Of a stretch of DNA of 5,512 nucleotides, positions 1 through 5,434 are shown piece by piece. The stretch is taken from the NCBI GenBank assembly GCA_007123425.1, contig SKLC01000037.1, positions 1-5,512 on the forward strand, in the 5' to 3' direction. This DNA is from Nitriliruptoraceae bacterium (GTDB lineage Bacteria; Actinomycetota; Nitriliruptoria; Nitriliruptorales; Nitriliruptoraceae). The translations under genes and the position numbers were made by a program. Each line of letters starts with the position of its first letter. Within the stretch, counting starts at the first letter, position 1. The notes under the pieces were generated by a model. It did not search any database, was not told where the DNA came from, and saw only the letters and a list, made by a program, of their open reading frames with translations.

Positions 1-1541
1 CGGGCCGCGAGGCCGCGCTCGAGCTCCTCGAGCACGTGGACCCCGTCTCCGTCGATGTCGGAGATCGCCGATGCGTCGAGCACCATCACCTCGAGGCGCT
101 CGTCGCGCTGCTCCGCGAGGTGCTCGAGGTGGCGCATGATCGTCGGCGCGGCGGCAAACAGCAGGGCCGCGTCGACCCGGACCACCAGCGCGCGCGGGTC
201 GGTCAGGGTGTCGTAGCGCTTGACGTTGCGGTGCTCACCGATGGAGGGCGCGTAGCCCAGCTCAGCGATGTGGGGGCGGGCGATGCGCGCGATCAGTAGC
301 AGCAGGCTCGCGCCCACGCCGACCGCGATGCCGATCTCGACCCCGAGGCCGACGGTTGCGGCGAAGGTGACGACCAGCATCGCGAAGTCCCAGCGGTCCC
401 GCCGCCAGGCCCGCCTGGCCCCGGCGATGTCGACGAGCCCAGCCACCGCCACGATGACAATGGCGGCGAGGACGGCCCGCGGCATGTACGTGAACAGCGG
501 CGTCAGCAGCAGGGCGGACAGGGCCACCGTGCCCGCCGTGATGAGACTGGCCAGCGGGGTGCGGGCACCCGCCTGGAAGTTGACCGCCGTGCGCGAGAAG
601 CCACCGGCCACGGGGAAGGCCTGGAACAGGCCCGAGGCGAGGTTGGCGGCGCCGGAGGCGATCAGCTCCTGGGAGGAGTCGACGCGGTCGCGGGTCTTGG
701 CCGCGATGGCCTTGGCGACGCTGATGCCCTCCATGTAGGACAGCAACGCGATCGTGACGGCGGGCACCAGCAGCGACTGCAGCTCCGCCACTCCCACCGC
801 GGGAAGCGACGGTCCCGGCAGACCCGAGGGCACCTGGCCGAGCAACTCGACGTCCGCGTTGTCGAGACCGACGAGGTAGGCCAGCAGGGTGACCGCACCG
901 ACGACTGCCAGCGGCGCAGGGAACCTGGGCATGAAGCGCTTGAGCAGCACGAGTCCGAGGACACTGCCGAGCCCGACGGTGAGGGTCAGCGGGTGGAGTT
1001 GCCCCACCGAGCCGAGGATGCCGGTCAGCTCGGCGACCAGCGTTTCGCCGCCCTCCGCCTCGATGCCCGTCAGCGCCCGGAGTTGGCTCGCCGCGATCAC
1101 CAGCGCCGCGGCCGACGTGAAGCCACTGATCACGGAGTGGGACAGCAGGTCGACGACCAGGCCGAGCCGCAGCACGCCCAGCAGCAGCTGGATGGCGCCG
1201 ACCATCAGCGCCAGCGCCCCGGCGAGCACCACGTAGGTGGTGGGGTCGCCGCCGGCCAGCGGCCCGACGGCGGACGCGGTCAGCAACGCGACGATGGCGA
1301 CGGGCCCGAAGGCCAGCACCCCGGAGGTGCCGAGCAGGGCGTAGACCGCGATCGGCACGACGGAGGCGTACAGCCCCGTGATCGGGGGCATCCCGGCGAG
1401 CGAGGCGTAGGCCATCGCCTGGGGGATGAGCATCACCGCCGTGGTCAGTCCCGCGACGACGTCGCCGCGCAGCAGCTGGCGGGGGTAGCCACCGCGGAGC
1501 AGCGCGAGCAGGGGAAGGCGACGTGCGAGCCAGGCCGGCAT
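1..1541 (-). CDS. SulP/SLC26 family anion transporter with C-terminal STAS domain, 3' end missing
   Basis: Inner-membrane carrier for an inorganic anion (sulfate, bicarbonate or similar). I translated it by hand in the frame starting at 1541; 513 complete codons are visible with no stop, and the 3' end is beyond the window. Residues about 18-65 carry the SulP signature (GDVVAGLTTAVMLIPQAMAY, then AGMPPITGLYAS and LAFGPVAIVALLTA). Later come SHSVISGFTSAAAL and the conserved GGFSRTAVNFQAGARTPLAS. Hydrophobic segments continue to about residue 415. A STAS domain follows from about 430: a beta strand near RALVVRVDAALLFAAA, then VLDASAISDID (about 487-497). Family members usually run 550-600 residues, so only the end of STAS should be missing. 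The ATG at 1541 has GGAGG eight bases upstream; an in-frame ATG at 1562 would add seven residues but sits against a hairpin and lacks a good ribosome site. It starts 78 bases after the rhodanese gene. Family assignment is firm; the substrate is not decidable here. Confidence 0.95.
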   Translation of the reverse strand, partial: MPAWLARRLPLLALLRGGYPRQLLRGDVVAGLTTAVMLIPQAMAYASLAGMPPITGLYASVVPIAVYALLGTSGVLAFGPVAIVALLTASAVGPLAGGDPTTYVVLAGALALMVGAIQLLLGVLRLGLVVDLLSHSVISGFTSAAALVIAASQLRALTGIEAEGGETLVAELTGILGSVGQLHPLTLTVGLGSVLGLVLLKRFMPRFPAPLAVVGAVTLLAYLVGLDNADVELLGQVPSGLPGPSLPAVGVAELQSLLVPAVTIALLSYMEGISVAKAIAAKTRDRVDSSQELIASGAANLASGLFQAFPVAGGFSRTAVNFQAGARTPLASLITAGTVALSALLLTPLFTYMPRAVLAAIVIVAVAGLVDIAGARRAWRRDRWDFAMLVVTFAATVGLGVEIGIAVGVGASLLLLIARIARPHIAELGYAPSIGEHRNVKRYDTLTDPRALVVRVDAALLFAAAPTIMRHLEHLAEQRDERLEVMVLDASAISDIDGDGVHVLEELERGLAA

Positions 1542-1549
1542 CTTGCAGA

Positions 1550-1554
1550 CCTCC
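1550..1554 (-). promoter_or_regulatory. Ribosome binding site deciding the SulP start
   Basis: GGAGG on the minus strand, eight bases before the ATG at 1541. It favours this start over the in-frame ATG at 1562, which lies upstream of the site. Confidence 0.8.
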
Positions 1555-1564
1555 GTTCTCATGC

Positions 1565-1605
1565 CGACGCCGCGGAGCGAGGCAGAACCTCACCCCGCAG
1601 CGTCG
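1565..1605 (-). terminator. Long intergenic RNA hairpin between rhodanese and sulP (terminator-like or mRNA-processing element)
   Basis: As minus-strand RNA, two 18-base arms (1605-1588 and 1582-1565) pair over their whole length around a five-base loop UUCUG. Fifteen pairs are Watson-Crick and three are G-U. Read as plus-strand RNA, those three pairs become C-A mismatches, so the structure favours the strand on which the genes lie. It begins 14 bases after the rhodanese stop and ends 23 bases before the SulP start. No U-run follows, so it is not a textbook intrinsic terminator. It could be a U-less terminator or attenuator, or a stabilising or processing stem that sets different levels of the two gene products. 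The structure is clear; the role is inferred. Confidence 0.65.
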
Positions 1606-1619
1606 AACGGGCCATGCCG

Positions 1620-2177
1620 CTAGGCGTTGGCGGGAGCCTCGGGCGCGGACTGCTTCTTCGACTGGTTGTACGGCAGCTTGGTGAGGGCCATGCCCATCAT
1701 GCAGCTGTTGCTGACGGCGGCGAACACGAGTCCGGCACCGACGAAGCCGGCGACGAAGCGGGCCGGGGGCCAGACGAGGCTGGCGAGGATGGACAGGAGC
1801 ACGATCGCCCCGGCTACCAGGCGGACCTGGCGCTCGAGATCCCAGCGGATGACGTCCTGGACGATCTCTCCGTCGGCCTGCTGCCACGCGGCCATGCCTC
1901 CCTCGAGGATCGGAAGCACCTCGAGCCCTGCGGACTCGAGCTTCTCCTGGGCCTGGTGCGCGCGGCCCCCGGACTGGCAGACCAGCACGACCTCCTTGCC
2001 GGAGTCGGCGGCCTGACGCAGCTCGTGGGCATGCTGCTCGATCTGATCCAGGGGGATGTTGCGGGCACGCGGGATGTGGACGGACTCGAACTCGCCCGGC
2101 GTGCGGACGTCGACGACGACGGCCTCGCCCATCCTGGTCTTGAGTTCGCTCGGTCCAACGCAGACTGCTGCTGACAC
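1620..2177 (-). CDS. Membrane-anchored rhodanese: sulfurtransferase domain fused to DUF2892 (YgaP-like)
   Basis: A 185-residue protein predicted to move sulfane sulfur through a cysteine persulfide at the cytoplasmic face of the membrane. Residues about 6-105 are a single rhodanese domain: VVVDVRTPGEF (20-30), HIPRARNIPL (34-43), the active-site loop C67-Q-S-G-G-R72 after strand KEVVLV, and the closing LEGGMAAW (91-98). Residues about 111-171 match DUF2892: WDLERQVRL, two hydrophobic helices (about 118-135 and 141-157) with a short WPPAR turn between them, then CMMGMALTKLPYN with C159. The order and length match E. coli YgaP (about 174 residues). The tail SKKQSAPEAPANA is polar. The start is GTG at 2177 with GGAGG seven bases upstream. 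The upstream gap is 166 bases with several repeats, suggesting its own promoter. Domain calls are secure; the acceptor of the sulfur is unknown. It could serve in sulfide or thiosulfate detoxification or in sulfur-based signalling. Confidence 0.93.
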   Translation of the reverse strand: MSAAVCVGPSELKTRMGEAVVVDVRTPGEFESVHIPRARNIPLDQIEQHAHELRQAADSGKEVVLVCQSGGRAHQAQEKLESAGLEVLPILEGGMAAWQQADGEIVQDVIRWDLERQVRLVAGAIVLLSILASLVWPPARFVAGFVGAGLVFAAVSNSCMMGMALTKLPYNQSKKQSAPEAPANA

Positions 2178-2184
2178 GGAAGTG

Positions 2185-2189
2185 CCTCC
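2185..2189 (-). promoter_or_regulatory. Ribosome binding site of the rhodanese gene (supports GTG start)
   Basis: GGAGG on the minus strand, seven bases before the GTG at 2177. With the rhodanese fold beginning a few residues in, it supports the GTG over any internal ATG. Confidence 0.75.
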
Positions 2190-2196
2190 AGGGGTC

Positions 2197-2216
2197 GGTT
2201 CAGGGGGGTTCAGGGG
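2197..2216. repeat. Perfect 10-base tandem duplication in the rhodanese leader
   Basis: GGTTCAGGGG occurs at 2197-2206 and again at 2207-2216, with a looser relative (GGTGTTCGGG) following. On the coding (minus) strand it reads CCCCTGAACC twice, just ahead of the ribosome binding site. It may be simple slippage in a G-rich tract, or a protein or anti-ribosome-site element. No function can be assigned. Confidence 0.6.
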
Positions 2217-2260
2217 GGTGTTCGGGCCCGTCGGGGACGGTTGCGCCGATCACGTGTCGG

Positions 2261-2285
2261 GAACGCTGCCGGGGAGAACGCTGCC
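2261..2285. repeat. Pair of 10-base direct repeats upstream of the rhodanese gene
   Basis: GAACGCTGCC is at 2261-2270 and 2276-2285, a period of 15 bases. The second copy touches the palindrome that begins at 2286. Spaced direct repeats next to a palindrome in a promoter region are a common layout for regulator binding, but the regulator is not identifiable from these bases. Confidence 0.5.
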
Positions 2286-2301
2286 AATTGTCCAGACAAT
2301 T
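2286..2301. promoter_or_regulatory. AT-rich perfect palindrome, candidate operator upstream of the rhodanese gene
   Basis: AATTGTC, two central bases CA, then GACAATT: seven perfect pairs. It stands out as AT-rich in a strongly GC-rich window and lies in the 166-base gap, 109-124 bases before the GTG of the rhodanese gene. A TTGGCA that could serve as a -35 element on the minus strand overlaps its end, but no convincing -10 is visible. The TTGT...ACAA symmetry is typical of dimeric helix-turn-helix repressors (for example GntR-type), which is a family-level inference only. Confidence 0.5.
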
Positions 2302-2329
2302 CCCCCATGCGCTCATCGCACGCAGAACG

Positions 2330-2345
2330 GAGACGCCCGCGTCTC
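2330..2345 (-). terminator. Weak terminator-like hairpin overlapping the methyltransferase stop codon
   Basis: GAGACGC and GCGTCTC are perfect seven-base arms separated by two bases (as RNA, a six-pair stem with a four-base loop). The element overlaps the TGA at 2346-2344. There is no U-run after it on the minus strand. It could end or pause the upstream transcript before the rhodanese promoter region, but may be chance in GC-rich DNA. Confidence 0.3.
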
Positions 2346-2940
2346 AGCGGCGGGCGCGGACGAGCACGTCGATCGCGTCCCGTGGACCATCCTCGGTCTC
2401 CACGGTGCGGATGACCTCCCCCGCGTGCTCGACCTCGAGACCGGCGGCCGCGACCGTCGCCGCCACCTCGTCGGGGTCCGGCAACAGGGCGGGGTCGGGT
2501 GGTCCTCCGTAGCCCTCGGTGAGGTTCCGCCGGGCGTGGGCGACCACGAGCAGCGTCCCGCCCGGCGCCACGAGCGAGGCCGCGTGCCGGAGCACGTGCT
2601 CGGCGGCGGGTTGCGGCAGGTGGAGGTAGACGTGCAGCACCAGGTCAGCGGAGGCGAGATCGGGCTCGGCGGTGAGGTCGGCCGACGTCCAGGTCACCGC
2701 GGCGTTGGCGCGCCCGGCGAGGGCCCGGCCCTTCTCGATGGCGACCGGGGAAAACTCGACGGCCTCCACCTCCCATCCGCGCCCTGCCAGCCAGATCGCG
2801 TTGCGCCCCTCCCCCGCGGCCAGGTCGAGGGCGCGGCCTGGGGGCAGGGAGCCCACCTCCCGCTCGACGAACACGTTGGGCCCGGCCGACCACATCAGGT
2901 CGGTCTCGCGGTAGCGCTCGTCCCATGACTTGGCGTCCAT
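2344..2940 (-). CDS. Class I SAM-dependent methyltransferase, WDxRY / TehB-like type
   Basis: A 198-residue soluble protein predicted to transfer a methyl group from S-adenosylmethionine to a small molecule. The N-terminus has SWDERYRETDLMWSAGPN (5-22), the WDxRY opening common in this bacterial group. SAM motif I is ALDLAAGEGRN (37-47), with the glycines of the cofactor loop. The acidic residue that would hold the SAM ribose is E62 in VEAVEFS, where relatives usually have aspartate. SADLVLHVYLHLP (97-109) is the post-strand-4 motif and LVAPGGTLLVVAHAR (123-137) is strand 5. The DEVAATVAAAGLEV segment (157-170) precedes the last strands. Length is normal for the group. The ATG at 2940 has AAGGAGG six bases upstream, the strongest ribosome site in the window. 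It begins 63 bases after the permease stop, so the two may share a transcript. The substrate is unknown; tellurite, thiol and thiopurine methylation all occur among relatives. With a rhodanese next door a sulfur nucleophile is tempting, but that is inference. Confidence 0.85.
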   Translation of the reverse strand: MDAKSWDERYRETDLMWSAGPNVFVEREVGSLPPGRALDLAAGEGRNAIWLAGRGWEVEAVEFSPVAIEKGRALAGRANAAVTWTSADLTAEPDLASADLVLHVYLHLPQPAAEHVLRHAASLVAPGGTLLVVAHARRNLTEGYGGPPDPALLPDPDEVAATVAAAGLEVEHAGEVIRTVETEDGPRDAIDVLVRARR

Positions 2941-2946
2941 CAGCGT

Positions 2947-2953
2947 CCTCCTT
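2947..2953 (-). promoter_or_regulatory. Strong ribosome binding site of the methyltransferase gene
   Basis: AAGGAGG on the minus strand, six bases before the ATG at 2940. The rest of the 63-base gap to the permease stop shows only short weak stems and no convincing promoter, which fits co-transcription. Confidence 0.8.
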
Positions 2954-3003
2954 CGTGTCGGGGCATGTCCGGGAGTCCAGATGTCGGGTGCCCGGTGTGG
3001 TGC

Positions 3004-4815
3004 TCAGGTGAAGATGTTGACGGCGGGGACGAGCACGACGAGGAACAGCGCGCTCATCGCCAGACCCGCACGCAGGTAGTCGGCCACGCGGTAGCCACCG
3101 GGTCCCATCAGCAGGGCGTTGACCTGGTGGGTCGGAAGGAGGAAGGCGTTCGAGGCCGCGATCGCGACGATCAGCCCGAACTGGCCCGGGTCCGCGCCCA
3201 CGCCCACGGCCACGTTGGCGGCCAGCGGCACCAGCAGGACGGTGGCCCCCACATTGGAGACGACGAGGGTGAAGACCGTGGCCAGGACCGCGATAGTGAG
3301 CTGGATTCCCCAGGTTGGCAGGTCCCCTGTGGCGCCGATGACGCCCTCGGCGATCCAGGCGGCGGTGCCGGTGTCCTCGACCGCCTGCCCCAGGGGGATC
3401 AGCGCCGCCAGCAGGAACACCGTCTTCCACGACACCGCGCGATAGGCCTCGTCGGGAGTGAGGACCTGCGAGATCAGCAGGGCGACCGCCCCCGTCATCA
3501 GCGCGAGCGAGAGCTGCAGGTCGGTGAAGATCACCAGGGTCAGCGCGAGGACGAAGGCGCCCAGGGCCCACCACCGCTTGGAGGTGCGGGGCGGCTCCGG
3601 GGGATGGTCGGTGAGCACGACGAAGGACTGGTCGTCGGCCACGGCGGCTAGCCGTTCCCAGGGCGCGAACACGACCAGCACGTCGCCGGCGGCCAGCCGC
3701 TGCTCACGGAGATCGGCGGTGCGCACCTCGCCGCGGTGGTGCACGGCCAGCAGGGTCACGCCGAACCGCTTGCGCAGCCGCAGGTCGCGCACACGCTGCC
3801 CCACCGCGGGGCTGTTGGGGCGCACGACGACCTCGGCCATGCCCGCGCGGTCGTCGTCGCGCAGGTTCGCGAAGGGATCCTCGCTCGCCTCCTGCAGCCC
3901 GTGCTCGTCGAGGAACGCCGCCACGCGGTCCTCGTCGCCGACGATCCCCACCACGCTGGCCCCATGCAGGCGCTCCTCGCGCGGCGGAGCGACCTGTACG
4001 CCGTCCGGTCCGCTCACGGCCGCGATCAGCACGCCCGGCGTCTCGGCCTCGAGCCGCTCCACGTCGTGGCGGGTGATCGGGCTGTCCTCGGGCACCCATA
4101 CCGGCCGCATGGCACGGTCGAGGCCGTAGGTGGCCGCCACGTCGGGCAGGGCGGCGGCGTGCTCGCGGTCGGCGGCGACGTTGGGCAGCAGCCAGCGGCC
4201 GGCCACCGCGAACAGGGCGATGCCGGCCACCAGGAGGGCGACGCCGATGGGGGTGGGCGCGAACAGGCCGAAGGGCTCGATCTCCTCCCCGATGTTGTCG
4301 GCGGAGGAGGCGAGCAGGTCGTTGAGCAGGATCAACGGCCCCGAGGCCACCAGGGTGAGGGTGCCGCCGAGGATCGCCGCGAACCCCATGGGCATCAGCA
4401 GTCGTGAAACGGCCATGCCGGTGCGCTCCCCGACCCGCTCGACCACGGGAAGGAAGAGCGCTGCCGCCCCGATGTTCTGTATGAACGCGCTCATCGCGCC
4501 CACGGTGGCCGAGATCGACACCAGGACCCGACGCTCGGTCTCGCCGCCGACCCGCAGCAGGAACGCGGCGACGTCGCGCATGACGCCCACGCGGTCGAGG
4601 CCGGCACCGAGGATCATCACCGCGATGATGGAGATCACCGCGTTCGAGGAGAAGCCGCCGAAGATGTCGGCTGCCGGCACCAGTCCCGTGAGCCCGACCA
4701 CCACCATCACCAGGATGGCGGCCACGTCGATGCGGACGACCTCGGTGACGAACAGGGCGATCGTGCCGGCGAGCACCACCAGCACCAGGATCATGTCGGG
4801 CGTCAGCGCGTCCAC
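3004..4815 (-). CDS. SLC13/DASS-type anion permease with internal TrkA_C (RCK_C) regulatory domains
   Basis: A 603-residue inner-membrane carrier; relatives import sulfate, thiosulfate, phosphate or dicarboxylates, usually with sodium. The layout is half-transporter, cytosolic insert, half-transporter. Residues about 8-210 hold the first helices, with SAFIQNIGAAALFLPV (109-124) at the place of the first substrate-site hairpin. Residues about 240-400 are hydrophilic and contain two TrkA_C-like units; the second is clear (AEVVVRPNSPAVGQRVRDL 327-345, RFGVTLLAVHHRGE 350-363, LAAGDVLVVFAP 374-385). Residues about 414-603 hold the second helices, with VVSNVGATVLLVPLA (518-532), close to the second SNT-type hairpin, and PTHQVNALLMGPGGYRVADY (561-580), typical of the family. 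The start is GTG at 4815: an in-frame TGA lies two codons upstream, so the gene cannot begin earlier, and GAGG sits seven bases before it. An internal ATG at codon 8 lacks a ribosome site. The permease fold is firm; sulfate or another oxyanion is a guess from context. Confidence 0.93.
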   Translation of the reverse strand: MDALTPDMILVLVVLAGTIALFVTEVVRIDVAAILVMVVVGLTGLVPAADIFGGFSSNAVISIIAVMILGAGLDRVGVMRDVAAFLLRVGGETERRVLVSISATVGAMSAFIQNIGAAALFLPVVERVGERTGMAVSRLLMPMGFAAILGGTLTLVASGPLILLNDLLASSADNIGEEIEPFGLFAPTPIGVALLVAGIALFAVAGRWLLPNVAADREHAAALPDVAATYGLDRAMRPVWVPEDSPITRHDVERLEAETPGVLIAAVSGPDGVQVAPPREERLHGASVVGIVGDEDRVAAFLDEHGLQEASEDPFANLRDDDRAGMAEVVVRPNSPAVGQRVRDLRLRKRFGVTLLAVHHRGEVRTADLREQRLAAGDVLVVFAPWERLAAVADDQSFVVLTDHPPEPPRTSKRWWALGAFVLALTLVIFTDLQLSLALMTGAVALLISQVLTPDEAYRAVSWKTVFLLAALIPLGQAVEDTGTAAWIAEGVIGATGDLPTWGIQLTIAVLATVFTLVVSNVGATVLLVPLAANVAVGVGADPGQFGLIVAIAASNAFLLPTHQVNALLMGPGGYRVADYLRAGLAMSALFLVVLVPAVNIFT

Positions 4816-4862
4816 GGCTCACCCTCATCGTCTTCGTGGCAGGGGGCACCACGACCAGAATG

Positions 4863-4878
4863 TCCGGATATCTCCGGA
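4863..4878. promoter_or_regulatory. Paired TCCGGA sites, candidate operator upstream of the permease
   Basis: TCCGGA, itself palindromic, occurs at 4863-4868 and 4873-4878. The two copies are ten bases apart, one helical turn, with TATC between them, so the whole element is also an inverted repeat. It lies 48-63 bases before the permease GTG, where a regulator or promoter would be expected. No clear -10/-35 pair is visible. Confidence 0.4.
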
Positions 4879-4925
4879 TGCAGACGAACGCGCTGCACCG
4901 ACGGATTCTTCCACCGGCCGCGCGG

Positions 4926-4946
4926 GTCCGAAGTCTCCGTCCGAAG
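4926..4946. repeat. 8-base direct repeat in the gap upstream of the permease
   Basis: GTCCGAAG is at 4926-4933 and 4939-4946, a period of 13 bases, in the non-coding gap between the carbonic-anhydrase-like gene and the permease. It may be part of the same control region as the TCCGGA pair about 50 bases away. Short enough that chance is possible. Confidence 0.35.
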
Positions 4947-5002
4947 AAGACACCCAAGTACTGAGCCTCGAGTGCACTCACTTGCGGTCAGCCCGCCCGC
5001 CT

Positions 5003-5027
5003 CGCCGGCCTGGACCTGCCAGCGGCG
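5003..5027 (-). terminator. Possible terminator hairpin after the carbonic-anhydrase-like gene
   Basis: CGCCG and CTGG (split by a two-base bulge) pair with CCAGCGGCG around a five-base loop, starting about 14 bases past the TAG stop. Nine pairs, GC-rich, no U-run. The position suits a terminator that would separate this gene from the permease, but the stem is modest. Confidence 0.3.
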
Positions 5028-5040
5028 CTGCGTCCGGCGG

Positions 5041-5424
5041 CTACCGCCCCGGGACCGGCTCGACCCGCCCGTCGGCGTGGAGGTAAACGGCCGTGACCGC
5101 CGCCTGGTCGCCCAACCGTGTCTGCAGTCGGGCGGCAGCGGCGGGCAGGACCGCCCGCTGCTCCGCCGGGTCGGCGGGGTCTCCCGCGCAGCCCTCGTGG
5201 GCGGCGACCAGCACCGTGGAGGCGTGGTGCACCTCGAGGGATGGGGTCAGTCTGGTCGTGATCTGGTCGAGGACGTTCGGGTCGCCAGCGGCGACGGGCG
5301 CCGACACACCGGGACCGGTCACCAGGTCGACGTAGCGCGCCTGCAGCGCTTCCTCGGCCCAGTCGGTCAGCTGGCGGTGGAACCGGCCATCGATGCAGGT
5401 GACGGCGGCGACGAACTCGGGCAT
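5041..5424 (-). CDS. Compact beta-carbonic-anhydrase-like zinc protein
   Basis: A 127-residue soluble protein with the metal-site pattern of beta-carbonic anhydrases: C10-I-D12-G-R14 near the N-terminus (CxDxR: zinc cysteine plus the Asp-Arg pair) and H76-E-G-C79 (HxxC, the remaining zinc ligands) after the strand STVLVAA. The 66-residue spacing between C10 and H76 is near that of full enzymes. Between them lies YVDLVTGPGVSAPVA (31-45), matching my memory of small bacterial and archaeal proteins with CMDGR, YVDxITxPG and HxDCAGNP motifs that databases tend to label carbonic anhydrase. The usual enzyme is about 160-220 residues; this one lacks much of the helical N-terminus and C-terminus, so activity is unproven. 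The ATG at 5424 has GGAGG five bases upstream and the CxDxR motif begins nine residues in, so the start is secure. Likely role: interconversion of CO2 and bicarbonate, or a related small-molecule zinc reaction. It lies 225 bases from the permease and is probably transcribed separately. Confidence 0.8.
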   Translation of the reverse strand: MPEFVAAVTCIDGRFHRQLTDWAEEALQARYVDLVTGPGVSAPVAAGDPNVLDQITTRLTPSLEVHHASTVLVAAHEGCAGDPADPAEQRAVLPAAAARLQTRLGDQAAVTAVYLHADGRVEPVPGR

Positions 5425-5429
5425 AGGTC

Positions 5430-5434
5430 CCTCC
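5430..5434 (-). promoter_or_regulatory. Ribosome binding site of the carbonic-anhydrase-like gene
   Basis: GGAGG on the minus strand, five bases before the ATG at 5424. The remaining bases to the window end hold no other gene that I can support and no clear promoter. Confidence 0.75.

Noticed and set aside
262..1887. Long open frame on the minus strand (541 codons) across the sulP gene and into rhodanese
   Set aside because: Arg/Gly/Ala/Pro-rich translation with no domain; it runs out of frame through two genes whose family motifs are unmistakable. Long false frames are normal in GC-rich DNA.
993..2174. Long open frame on the plus strand (393 codons) opposite sulP and rhodanese
   Set aside because: Composition rich in Asp/Arg/Gly/Gln/His, typical of the antisense of GC-rich genes; no recognisable motif or ribosome site.
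2220..2316. Short leader frames starting at ATG within the minus-strand gap before rhodanese
   Set aside because: About 30-40 codons, no ribosome binding site, no attenuator-like codon run; nothing to support translation.
2645..3574. Minus-strand open frame (309 codons) spanning the permease-methyltransferase junction
   Set aside because: Out of frame with both genes; considered as evidence for a fusion or frameshift, but both flanking genes are intact with their own stop and start.
2965..4867. ATGTCCGG shared by the two gaps upstream of the methyltransferase (2965-2972) and the permease (4860-4867)
   Set aside because: An eight-base match between a 63-base and a 225-base gap is not unlikely by chance in GC-rich DNA.
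4970..4979. Ten-base perfect palindrome GAGTGCACTC before the permease
   Set aside because: Five-pair palindromes are expected several times in a window of this size; no flanking extension.
3704..4981. Minus-strand open frame (425 codons) over the 5' half of the permease and its upstream gap
   Set aside because: Low-complexity Arg/Gly/Ala translation in the wrong frame relative to the SLC13 protein.
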